A stretch of 5,027 bases of DNA from JBGTLW01 sp041743835 (GCA_041743835.1 JBGTLW010000014.1:1-5027); one strand, 5' to 3'; counted from the first letter of the stretch, positions 1-5,027 are shown. Translations and numbers: made by a program. The notes: generated from the sequence alone by a model not told the origin.

Positions 1-1
1 C

Positions 2-268
2 GCCGCGATAGCGCACGCAGCCACGATGCTCCGCCGGGCGGGCAAGGTTGAAGAGGCACGCGCGGCCGCCACACTCGCCACCCAGCACCCGTTGCCCGGC
101 CCGGACGATTACGCCGCGTGGGATGTCATGCACCTTTGCCGCGAACTCACCCGCCAGCGGCGCGTGCCCGAGGCAGGGGCTTATAGCCAGCGGCTGACCC
201 AACCCACCGACCGGGCCTATGCCGTGCTGGGCATCGCGATGGGCCTGCTGGACCCCGACACGGAGTGA
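2..268 (+). CDS. C-terminal part of a helical-repeat (TPR-like) protein, 5' truncated
   Basis: The reading frame is open from the left edge to a TGA at 266-268, giving 88 visible residues; the N-terminus lies outside the window. An ATG at 26 is in frame, but the eight codons before it are also open and similar in composition, so it is more likely internal. The visible part is rich in Ala, Leu and Arg and has the helix-turn-helix rhythm of TPR-like repeats: a segment ending in LRRAGKVEEARAAATLA, then WDVMHLCRELTRQRRVPEA and YSQRL. The pattern of a small residue, Gly, a short turn and EA matches TPR packing. Such proteins are usually interaction scaffolds, but nothing here names a partner. It lies 122 bases upstream of the isomerase gene on the same strand. 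The TPR-like call is inferred from pattern, and a HEAT- or SEL1-like repeat cannot be excluded. Confidence 0.6.
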   Translation, partial: AAIAHAATMLRRAGKVEEARAAATLATQHPLPGPDDYAAWDVMHLCRELTRQRRVPEAGAYSQRLTQPTDRAYAVLGIAMGLLDPDTE

Positions 269-390
269 CGTCCGCGCCGCAGCGCACCGCGGACCACGCC
301 CCACGCGTGCGATTGCAGTACACTGTCTGCCCCAACGCTCGGTACAACCCCGCCCGCCCCCGCCCCTCCCAACCCACGAAAAGACACACC

Positions 391-825
391 ATGACCACCG
401 CCACGATCACCACCCCCAAAGGCACCATCAAGATCGAGCTGTTTACGGAGCAGGCCCCCGAGACCACCGGCAACTTCATCAAGCTGGCGAAAGAGGGGTT
501 CTACGACGGCCTCAAGTTCCACCGCGTCATCAGCGACTTCATGATCCAGGGCGGCTGCCCCGAGGGCACGGGCACAGGCGGGCCGGGCTACAAGTTCAAG
601 GATGAACCCGGCGCACTGAAGCTCAAGCACGACAAGCCCGGCATCCTCTCCATGGCCAACGCCGGCCCGAACACCAACGGCTCCCAGTTCTTCATCACCC
701 ACGTCCCCTGCCCCCACCTCAACGGCAAGCACGGCGTCTTCGGCCAAGTCCTCGAAGGCCAGGACGTCGTCGATACCATCCGCCAAGGCGACAAAATGGA
801 ATCCGTCGTCATCACCGAAGCGTAA
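391..825 (+). CDS. Cyclophilin-type peptidyl-prolyl cis-trans isomerase
   Basis: A 144-residue single-domain cyclophilin that isomerises Xaa-Pro bonds during protein folding. It has no signal peptide, so it is probably cytoplasmic. Family motifs are clear: FHRVISDFMIQGG at residues 43-55 contains the catalytic Arg45 (Arg55 in human CypA), with Phe50, Met51 and Gln53 lining the pocket; MANAGPNTNGSQFFIT at 88-103 matches the CypA core almost exactly; HLNGKHGVFG at 109-118 is the last active-site loop. His109 takes the place of CypA Trp121, so cyclosporin binding is probably weak (inference). The length suits compact bacterial cyclophilins. ATG 391 was chosen because the domain begins at once with its first strand; the frame is open back to 265, but that stretch is Pro/Arg-rich and unlike the family. 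No clear Shine-Dalgarno is present, only an A-rich stretch at 377-384. TACACT at 319-324 weakly resembles a -10 box. Confidence 0.95.
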   Translation: MTTATITTPKGTIKIELFTEQAPETTGNFIKLAKEGFYDGLKFHRVISDFMIQGGCPEGTGTGGPGYKFKDEPGALKLKHDKPGILSMANAGPNTNGSQFFITHVPCPHLNGKHGVFGQVLEGQDVVDTIRQGDKMESVVITEA

Positions 826-876
826 TCGCAAACGCAACTCGCAGCCGCTGAACGAGGAGTCAACTCTTGAGTACGT

Positions 877-901
877 GGATTCGCACCGACGCGGTGCATC
901 C
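877..901. terminator. Hairpin between convergent genes, possible terminator
   Basis: GGAT (877-880) and GCACCG (883-888) pair with CGGTGC (892-897) and ATCC (898-901). This gives a 10-bp stem with a two-base bulge (TC) on the left arm and an ACG loop. It lies 51 bases after the isomerase stop and 60 bases beyond the lipoprotein stop on the opposite strand, so it could end either transcript. No T-run follows on either strand, so a classical Rho-independent terminator is not proven. Confidence 0.4.
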
Positions 902-910
902 CGGTATGAA

Positions 911-941
911 TACGTTATAGCCCGGAGAATACAGATGCTGT
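911..941 (+). repeat. Left copy of an imperfect direct repeat flanking the low-GC segment
   Basis: TACGTTA (911-917) and GATGCTGT (934-941) are separated by 16 bases. The same two words occur in the same order and orientation at 1912-1945, with 19 bases between them. The two copies bracket the AT-richer two-gene segment. The intervening bases do not match well, so this is a weak candidate repeat that may be coincidental. Confidence 0.3.
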
Positions 942-960
942 GGGTTCGGGGCGGCGTGGC

Positions 961-1410
961 CTATTCTAAGTTGGCCCTGAGATCCCATATCTTGCGGTAG
1001 ATTGCTTCGATCTCACCTTTCTCCAAGTAGTTTTTGCCTCTGTCCGCGTAAGTAGCATCTTCATCTCGCTTACTCGCGACAATAGAAAATAGGCCATATG
1101 CCTTTAGAGACAAGTCTCTCATTATCTGAACGTCTACCAGATATTCGTCGTGCTTCCACTCTCGGCTCCGGATAAGTTCATCAAGCTGGTCTGCTTGATT
1201 CTTCAGGCCTTGAGCAATTGCCCTGCTACGCTTGGCCCCCGCATTGTTGCCCGGCATTTCAGAAGGATTAACAGCCCCGGTATTGTTTGCATGATCGTAA
1301 AGTTTGATAGCGCTGCTCGCGATGGAAGGCGGATTGTCTTGGCACCCCGCACAGAAAAACAAAGCGCCCATAACTATGCACGCGATGATCGATCGGCTAA
1401 AGAGCGTCAT
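961..1410 (-). CDS. Predicted small lipoprotein of unknown function
   Basis: A 149-residue protein I do not recognise. The N-terminus is a lipoprotein-type signal: short basic n-region (Arg6), hydrophobic core IIACIVMGALFF (8-19), then C-A-G-C, making Cys23 the likely lipidated residue. Cys at the -3 position of the lipobox is unusual, so a plain signal peptide or N-terminal anchor is possible. The mature part starts with a flexible, Asn/Pro/Gly-rich stretch (about 24-58), followed by charged, probably helical sequence rich in Lys, Arg, Glu and Asp to the end. No catalytic motif is visible. The ATG at 1408-1410 is preceded by a good ribosome-binding site. It lies 26 bases downstream of the zinc-ribbon gene on the same strand, so the two are probably cotranscribed and both act at the cell envelope. 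Base composition is AT-rich for this window. The gene call is firm; the function is unknown. Confidence 0.75.
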   Translation of the reverse strand: MTLFSRSIIACIVMGALFFCAGCQDNPPSIASSAIKLYDHANNTGAVNPSEMPGNNAGAKRSRAIAQGLKNQADQLDELIRSREWKHDEYLVDVQIMRDLSLKAYGLFSIVASKRDEDATYADRGKNYLEKGEIEAIYRKIWDLRANLE

Positions 1411-1417
1411 TGATTGT

Positions 1418-1423
1418 CCCCTT
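1418..1423 (-). promoter_or_regulatory. Ribosome-binding site of the lipoprotein gene
   Basis: The minus strand reads AAGGGG, seven bases before the ATG at 1410. It falls in the 26-base gap after the zinc-ribbon stop, supports the chosen start, and is the clearest Shine-Dalgarno-like site in the window. Confidence 0.6.
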
Positions 1424-1436
1424 CATATCGTGGAAT

Positions 1437-1841
1437 TTAGGGCACGTGCATTAGGTACCAGGCAACTGATCGCCCGTGCTCTAAATAGGAAGAATCGTCT
1501 ATGTATTCAACCAGTCCGAGTTCTTCCAACGGATAGATCACTGGGTAGTAAGCCCACTTTAGAATCATGTTGCTGACGTTAGAGTTGCTGCTCCCATAGA
1601 TATAGACGGCCGCGCTTGCTGGTCCTGCCATGCTCCCTTGGAACACCTCAAACACAAAGAAGAACGATAGAAAATACAACAGAACAATCGATGCGATACC
1701 GGCTAAGTAGTGCCTTGTTGAGCAAAGCCGTTGATGCATCGAGTAGGTCGAGGGGTCGCTTTCATCATACAACCTGCCGCATTCCGGGCATGATGAGGAC
1801 TTGCTGCCTTTGAGGTTGTAGCGGCATCGCTTGCAGTACAT
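1437..1841 (-). CDS. Zinc-ribbon, single-pass membrane protein (planctomycete type)
   Basis: A 134-residue protein with a four-cysteine zinc ribbon at its very N-terminus: Cys3-x-x-Cys6 and Cys18-Pro-Glu-Cys21-Gly. This is followed by YDESDPSTY (25-33), a motif I know from many uncharacterised planctomycete membrane proteins that start with a similar ribbon. One strongly hydrophobic helix spans about 45-67 (ends LLYFLSFFFVFEVF). A Ser/Ala/Gly-rich linker and a region with YYPVIYPLEELGLVEYIDD (about 97-115) follow, ending MHVP. The ribbon is probably cytoplasmic and the C-terminal part outside (inference). No enzyme motif is present. The ATG at 1841 puts the ribbon at residue 3, as usual for the family, but it has no Shine-Dalgarno; a perfect 10-bp palindrome sits there instead. 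It is the first gene of a likely operon with the lipoprotein gene, and shares its low GC. Role unknown; signalling or envelope assembly are only guesses. Confidence 0.8.
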   Translation of the reverse strand: MYCKRCRYNLKGSKSSSCPECGRLYDESDPSTYSMHQRLCSTRHYLAGIASIVLLYFLSFFFVFEVFQGSMAGPASAAVYIYGSSNSNVSNMILKWAYYPVIYPLEELGLVEYIDDSSYLEHGRSVAWYLMHVP

Positions 1842-1844
1842 TGC

Positions 1845-1927
1845 CAGTCGACTGCGTCGTTATTGACACGGCTGCCCAGAAAAGGGCAACCCAGGATATC
1901 CTGTCACACACTACGTTAGGCGTGTGA
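1845..1927. repeat. Cluster of four short inverted repeats upstream of the zinc-ribbon gene
   Basis: Four inverted repeats lie in 83 bases. CAGTCGACTG at 1845-1854 is a perfect 10-bp palindrome, four bases before the zinc-ribbon ATG. TGCCC (1873-1877) pairs with GGGCA (1884-1888) around a six-base loop. CAGGATATCCTG at 1892-1903 is a perfect 12-bp palindrome. TCACAC (1904-1909) pairs with GTGTGA (1922-1927) around 12 bases and directly abuts the previous palindrome. The gap must hold both the end of the upstream HEAT-like gene transcript and the promoter of the zinc-ribbon operon. The repeats may be terminator stems or operator sites. No T-run supports a terminator and no convincing promoter was found. 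Confidence 0.45.
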
Positions 1928-1945
1928 ACGCTATCGCGATGCTGT
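1912..1945 (+). repeat. Right copy of an imperfect direct repeat flanking the low-GC segment
   Basis: TACGTTA (1912-1918) and GATGCTGT (1938-1945), the same two words as at 911-941, in the same order, about 1 kb apart. This copy overlaps the inverted-repeat cluster and stops just short of the HEAT-like gene stop codon at 1950-1952. Confidence 0.3.
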
Positions 1946-1949
1946 CAGC

Positions 1950-3071
1950 TCACTCCCCCACGATCGCCAACTCACCCGGCAGCAGGTTGAAGGGGGGGGC
2001 GGCTAGGATTTTGCCCCAGTCCTCGACCACGACGCGGTGGATCTCGCGCCATTGGCGGAACGCGATCATGGAGTCCAGCGACTTGGGCTTGGTGGCGGTG
2101 CTCTTGGACTGCTCGTGGCAGAACTGCAGGGCGAAGTCGCACAGCTCAAGCATCGCGCGGTGGTCTGCTTCGAGCTGCGGGGTCACCGGGTTGCCCGAGC
2201 CGTCGGGTCGCGCGGCTTCCTTGGCGTCGGCGAGGTTGTTGGAGATGAGGTTGAGGTAACGGTGCGCGACGGCTGCGAGCTTCCGCACGTGGGCGGGGTC
2301 GATGTTGCCACGCGTCGATCGTTCGAGCAGTTGGCGGTACGTCGCTCGGAGGCCGGCCGACTCCGCGAGGTAAGGCTCGTAGGGCCGATCCACGTGGAAC
2401 CGAAGCCGGGCGCCGAGCAGGTCCATCACGCGGTCGGGGGCGGAGGGCAGGTCCATGCCGGCCATGCCCTCGAACAATTGCAGCAGCACCTCGGAGGAGT
2501 CTTCGTTGGCCCCGGCGTCTGCGAGCTCACGGAGCAGTTGCAGCTTCAATCGCGTGTCAAGGATCGGCTCGCCGGCCGAGTTCACAGCCTTGGACAGGTT
2601 GCTGATGGCTTTCGCGGCCCAGTAGCGGACGGCGGGGCTCTCATCCGCGAGCCCGGCCCGGCCCATGTCGATGGCCGAGGCGTCGGTGAGGCGGGTCGCC
2701 ACGATCATCGCGTTAAGCCGGACAATCAGCCGCTTGTCTTTGAGCAGCGGGGTGAGTTGCTGGGCGGTGGAGCGGGAGTAGTAGCCCTTGAACAGGTCGG
2801 TCGCGCCGGGCGTGCCGACGGGCGTGACCAGGCGGTCGCGGGCCTCGGAGATGGCGCTGTCGGAAATCTGTTCGTTGGTCACCGCCTCTTTAAAGACACC
2901 TGCCCAGCGATTGAGGTAGCTGGCCACGGCATCCTTGTCGGCCTGGGACATCACGCCGGTGGCGGTGATGACCGACTGTGGGATGCGTTCCTGAGCCGTC
3001 GCCGTGACGCCAAGCAGCAGCACAGCAACCAGTGACAGAGCCCGGGAAACGGTAAGGCAGCGGTGGGGCAT
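1950..3071 (-). CDS. Secreted HEAT-like helical-repeat protein of unknown function
   Basis: A 373-residue exported protein. Residues 1-26 form a Sec signal peptide: basic start (His3, Arg4, Arg10), hydrophobic core ALSLVAVLLLGV (11-22), and an A-T-A cleavage motif before Gln27. There is no lipobox Cys, so it is likely released into the periplasm. The mature part looks all-helical. Residues about 103-163 resemble HEAT-like repeats (KDKRLIVRLNAMIVATRL, then ESPAVRYWAAKAISNLSKAV), with the conserved V-R at helix starts. The rest (about 175-350) continues with amphipathic helices and shows no catalytic motif. The ATG at 3071 is chosen because it gives an intact signal peptide; GGAG lies 11 bases upstream. 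The gene seems to have its own promoter downstream of the oxidoreductase terminator. Eight Gs in a row at 1992-1999 lie in the last codons. Probably a scaffold or binding protein; the HEAT call is by pattern only. Confidence 0.85.
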   Translation of the reverse strand: MPHRCLTVSRALSLVAVLLLGVTATAQERIPQSVITATGVMSQADKDAVASYLNRWAGVFKEAVTNEQISDSAISEARDRLVTPVGTPGATDLFKGYYSRSTAQQLTPLLKDKRLIVRLNAMIVATRLTDASAIDMGRAGLADESPAVRYWAAKAISNLSKAVNSAGEPILDTRLKLQLLRELADAGANEDSSEVLLQLFEGMAGMDLPSAPDRVMDLLGARLRFHVDRPYEPYLAESAGLRATYRQLLERSTRGNIDPAHVRKLAAVAHRYLNLISNNLADAKEAARPDGSGNPVTPQLEADHRAMLELCDFALQFCHEQSKSTATKPKSLDSMIAFRQWREIHRVVVEDWGKILAAPPFNLLPGELAIVGE

Positions 3072-3082
3072 CCGTCTAAAAT

Positions 3083-3086
3083 CTCC
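3083..3086 (-). promoter_or_regulatory. Possible ribosome-binding site of the HEAT-like gene
   Basis: The minus strand reads GGAG, followed by 11 bases before the ATG at 3071. The spacing is longer than ideal, so the site is probably weak. Confidence 0.35.
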
Positions 3087-3107
3087 GGCGGATCAGGGGG
3101 AAACCGT

Positions 3108-3135
3108 GGGCTGTGATCGAAACCGGCCACAGCCC
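3108..3135 (-). promoter_or_regulatory. Leader hairpin upstream of the HEAT-like gene
   Basis: GGGCTGTG (3108-3115) and CACAGCCC (3128-3135) are perfect reverse complements, making an 8-bp stem with a 12-base loop. It lies between the promoter-like site (3148-3177) and the start codon at 3071, so it would fold in the 5' leader of the mRNA. No T-run follows on the minus strand, which argues against termination. It could stabilise the message, bind a regulator, or be an operator in DNA. No known riboswitch class was recognised. Confidence 0.45.
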
Positions 3136-3147
3136 GCAAGACCCATC

Positions 3148-3177
3148 AAAGTACCATAGGCGGGCGTCGAGTGTCAA
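3148..3177 (-). promoter_or_regulatory. Sigma-70-like promoter for the HEAT-like gene
   Basis: The minus strand has a perfect TTGACA at 3177-3172, then 18 bases, then TACTTT at 3153-3148, which matches only three of six -10 consensus bases. Transcription would begin near 3141, leaving a leader of about 70 bases. The -35 box partly overlaps the T-rich tail of the preceding terminator, as expected in a compact gap. The -10 element is weak, so the call is tentative. Confidence 0.4.
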
Positions 3178-3205
3178 ACAACAGACCCCGCCGTGGAGCG
3201 GGTCT
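3175..3205 (-). terminator. Likely Rho-independent terminator of the oxidoreductase gene
   Basis: AGACCC (3183-3188) pairs with GGGTCT (3200-3205); after a bulged C (3189), two more pairs (GC with GC) close a six-base loop. On the minus strand the hairpin is followed by the moderately T-rich GTTGTTTG (3182-3175). It begins 33 bases past the oxidoreductase stop and separates that gene from the HEAT-like gene. Confidence 0.6.
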
Positions 3206-3219
3206 CATCGGGCGATAAT

Positions 3220-3236
3220 TCCCGCGAAGGCTGGGA
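3220..3236 (-). repeat. REP-like hairpin directly after the oxidoreductase stop
   Basis: TCCCGC (3220-3225) pairs with GC-T-GGGA (3230-3236) around a GAAG loop, with one bulged T. The hairpin ends one base from the stop codon at 3238-3240. The sequence around it closely resembles the common repetitive extragenic element ATTCCCGCGAAGGCGGGAAT, with one arm degraded; a spurious frame through it reads IIPAKAGT, the hallmark of that element. Only one copy is in the window, so repeat status cannot be shown here. Confidence 0.35.
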
Positions 3237-3237
3237 C

Positions 3238-5027
3238 TTACACGCTCTGGAACGCCCGCCCAGCGGTGCTTGGCATGGTCTTCGCTTCCAACACAGCGCG
3301 GGCGTGACGGCAGAAGTGGCCGCGGAGGTCGCTGGCGTACCGCTTCAAGGTTGCCTCGCCCCGGCCACGCACATCGCCGCAGCGATACAACGCGCGGGCC
3401 AGGTGGATCTCACGCAGGGCGTTGTTCCGCACCGTGGTTTCGTTGGGCACGTCGGTAAGCAGCGCCTGGGCCTCGGCGATGGTGGTCTGGGCGTGGCCGG
3501 TGACGCCAGGCTGATCCAGCAGTTTCGACAGCGCTTCCGCGGCGTCGGGGTGTGGGTGGCGGGCGTAGAGTTGTTCGCACGCCTCCGCGACGGCGCGGCA
3601 GTGGCTGAACGCGGGGTCGCGGTCCAGCGTGGCCAACTTCTCCAGCACGATCGGCCAGGCCTGCTCATCATCAACCCGGCTCAAGGCGATGAGCAGCGCA
3701 TCCACCTCGCTCATGCTCATGCCGAACTGCCCCATCCCGCGATAGTTCCAGCCCTCATCCCACGCGCGATCGGTCACGCTTTGCCGTAGCGTGGCTGAGC
3801 CGTGGTCGTCGTCCATCAGCGCGAGGATCAGGGCGTAGCGCTCCCGCCGGGCCGGATCGCTCGCGCTGTCGTGGGCCTTGCGCAGCAGCGGCGCGGCCCG
3901 GTCGGCCTCGGCGAAGCACAGCCCGATGCCCAGGTACTCGTCCCACCCCTGGTCCACCGCCCATTGCAGCTTCTCGTCGCTAACCGGGAACGTGTCTTTG
4001 TCGGTGAGGACTTCTTCTTTGAGGTTGCCGATCTCGACGAGGTGGCGTTGCAGTTCCTTGATGTCGATGTCGCGCACGCCGACGCCGGCGCGGGCGGCCA
4101 TGGCTGCTGCTCGGCCCGCGGCGTAGCCCTGGTTCTGCACGTCGGGCTGCATGCGGATGACAGGTATCGCGTCGCGGTGCGCACTGACGCCGAGCCCGGT
4201 CACCAGCAAGCCATCCACCCCGCGCGGGATCAGGCAGCGGTAGGGCACATAGACCCACATCCGCTCCTTGTTGGGCGGCTTGACCATGAACAGCGGGTGG
4301 ATCGTGTAGCCGTGCGTGTCGAAGTTCGACGAGTGCAGGCAGATCGAGTCGGGGAAGCGCCGGTCGGCGAGGAAGTCCACGGGGCCCAGCTCGACCTCGC
4401 CGATGATCTGACGCCGCTCGCGCGAATCGACAAGCTGCCCCGCGTCGAAGAAGCGGCTGAACTTCTGCCGCGAGGTCACGTAGAAAGCGCTGGCGTCCAC
4501 CAGATCGGTGTCGTCGGAGAAGCTGTGGTCGGTGTTGTTGTAGGGCAGGTCGGGGCTTAGGCCCGTGAGGCCGGTGCCCTGGACAGCGACGTGCTGTGCC
4601 TCGATGGCGGTGGTCTGTGCACCGGCTGCGGCGGCGACATCGGAGTTGCCCGTGGAATCCACCACCGTGCCCGCCTCGATCAGCCCGAAGCCGTGCGGCC
4701 CGGCGACGACCACGCCTTTGACCCGGCCGGCCTCGACCCATGCGCCGCAGCAGACCACGTTGAACCACACCTCGCAACCCAAGCGGCGCATCTCGCGCAG
4801 GTACCAGGCCTGCTTGGCGGCGGGAGACCAGGTCACGCGGTTCTTGCGGATGCGCTCGTCGATCTCCAGCTCCGCCACAGCCGCGTCGATCTCGGTGGTG
4901 AAGCCGACGACGTTGCCGAAGTAGTAGCACGCGATCTGCCCGACCGTGCCCACGCCGCCCAGCGCCGGCGCGGCTTCACAGACCAGCGTCGATGCCCCGG
5001 CCCGAGCCGCACCGATCCCCGCCGACG
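3238..5027 (-). CDS. FAD-dependent oxidoreductase with C-terminal HEAT-like region, N-terminus cut
   Basis: Open from the right edge (first whole codon 5025-5023) to a TAA at 3238-3240: 595 visible residues. It starts inside the Rossmann FAD-binding site (SAGIGAARAGASTLVCE, 1-17, Glu17 being the likely ribose-binding acid), then LGGVGT (22-27). The GTG at 4953 lies inside this motif and is not the start. Other FAD-domain landmarks are VVDSTGNSD (121-129), LLVTGLGVSAHRD (273-285) and GYAAGRAAA (300-308). These match the FAD_oxidored type (PF12831), recalled without a search. Residues about 350-580 are helical and HEAT-like (YALILALMDDDHGSATL; EGWNYRGMGQFG), an extension I recall from planctomycete relatives. 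No signal peptide can be judged because the N-terminus is missing. Substrate unknown; some relatives lie in polysaccharide-use loci and are annotated as xanthan lyase, which is unsafe to transfer. A terminator-like hairpin follows. Confidence 0.9.
   Translation of the reverse strand, partial: SAGIGAARAGASTLVCEAAPALGGVGTVGQIACYYFGNVVGFTTEIDAAVAELEIDERIRKNRVTWSPAAKQAWYLREMRRLGCEVWFNVVCCGAWVEAGRVKGVVVAGPHGFGLIEAGTVVDSTGNSDVAAAAGAQTTAIEAQHVAVQGTGLTGLSPDLPYNNTDHSFSDDTDLVDASAFYVTSRQKFSRFFDAGQLVDSRERRQIIGEVELGPVDFLADRRFPDSICLHSSNFDTHGYTIHPLFMVKPPNKERMWVYVPYRCLIPRGVDGLLVTGLGVSAHRDAIPVIRMQPDVQNQGYAAGRAAAMAARAGVGVRDIDIKELQRHLVEIGNLKEEVLTDKDTFPVSDEKLQWAVDQGWDEYLGIGLCFAEADRAAPLLRKAHDSASDPARRERYALILALMDDDHGSATLRQSVTDRAWDEGWNYRGMGQFGMSMSEVDALLIALSRVDDEQAWPIVLEKLATLDRDPAFSHCRAVAEACEQLYARHPHPDAAEALSKLLDQPGVTGHAQTTIAEAQALLTDVPNETTVRNNALREIHLARALYRCGDVRGRGEATLKRYASDLRGHFCRHARAVLEAKTMPSTAGRAFQSV

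Larger units (their letters stand above)
961..1841. other. AT-richer two-gene segment in a high-GC context
   Basis: Hand counting gives about 49% GC over 961-1800, with single 60-base lines as low as 38% (1081-1140). Sampled lines outside the segment give 70% (541-600) and 67% (1981-2040). The segment holds exactly the lipoprotein and zinc-ribbon genes. Such a contrast suggests acquisition from another genome or relaxed selection on codon use. No integrase, transposase or terminal inverted repeat was found. Confidence 0.6.

Noticed and set aside
26..268. ATG at 26 as the real start of the first gene
   Set aside because: The frame is open to the left edge with the same Ala-rich helical character, so the gene most likely begins outside the window.
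265..390. Upstream in-frame extension of the isomerase gene
   Set aside because: The added 42 residues are Pro/Arg-rich, resemble neither a signal peptide nor a cyclophilin, and would overlap the preceding gene's stop; ATG 391 starts the domain exactly.
217..837. 206-codon minus-strand open frame opposite the isomerase
   Set aside because: Low-complexity Val/Gly/Ala/Asp-rich shadow of a cyclophilin with intact motifs.
957..982. GGCC...GGCC pairing around the lipoprotein stop as a terminator
   Set aside because: Only four pairs with an 11-base loop and overlapping coding sequence; too weak to call.
1842..1927. Possible integron attC site, suggested by GTTAGGC at 1915-1921 (fits GTTRRRY) beside low-GC genes
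   Set aside because: No matching RYYYAAC partner was found within about 150 bases on either side, and no integrase is visible.
2037..3035. Long plus-strand open frame opposite the HEAT-like gene
   Set aside because: Composition is Gly/Val/His/Arg-rich, typical of the antisense of a high-GC gene, with no domain or signal; the minus-strand protein has a signal peptide and helical repeats.
3113..3307. Small plus-strand open frame containing IIPAKAGT
   Set aside because: This peptide is the familiar spurious translation of a REP-like palindrome, and the frame runs across a terminator and the antisense of the oxidoreductase.
3802..4560. 252-codon plus-strand open frame opposite the FAD oxidoreductase
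   Set aside because: Antisense shadow of a clearly recognised flavoprotein; no motifs of its own.

Overview
The window looks like chromosomal DNA from a high-GC planctomycete, probably of the Phycisphaerae type. The best evidence is the gene at 1437-1841: its N-terminal CxxC...CPECG zinc ribbon, followed by an acidic D-x-S-D-P-S-T motif and one membrane helix, is a signature I associate with that phylum. An FAD oxidoreductase carrying a C-terminal HEAT-like helical region, and a secreted HEAT-like protein, fit the same source. The assignment rests on protein style, not on a marker gene.

Layout. On the plus strand are the 3' end of a helical-repeat (TPR-like) protein (2-268) and a complete small cyclophilin-type peptidyl-prolyl isomerase (391-825). 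A convergent gap (826-960) holds a strong hairpin. Everything to its right is on the minus strand. In transcription order these are an FAD-dependent oxidoreductase whose N-terminus lies beyond the right edge (5027 to 3238), a terminator-like hairpin, a separate promoter-like site and leader hairpin, a secreted HEAT-like protein of unknown function (3071-1950), a gap rich in inverted repeats (1842-1949), a zinc-ribbon membrane protein (1841-1437), and a small predicted lipoprotein (1410-961).

The zinc-ribbon and lipoprotein genes are 26 bases apart and probably form one transcript. They sit in a distinctly AT-richer segment: about 49% GC by hand count over 961-1800, against 67-70% in sampled lines on either side. 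Imperfect direct repeats lie just outside the segment. This is the most unusual part of the window and may be an acquired or fast-evolving two-gene unit, but no transposase, integrase or clear recombination site is visible.

No pathway ties the genes together. The cyclophilin is housekeeping protein folding. The oxidoreductase is a redox enzyme of unknown substrate. The remaining genes are envelope or exported proteins without a recognised function. I see no tRNA, rRNA, CRISPR array, or convincing defence or toxin system. No gap between genes exceeds 170 bases.
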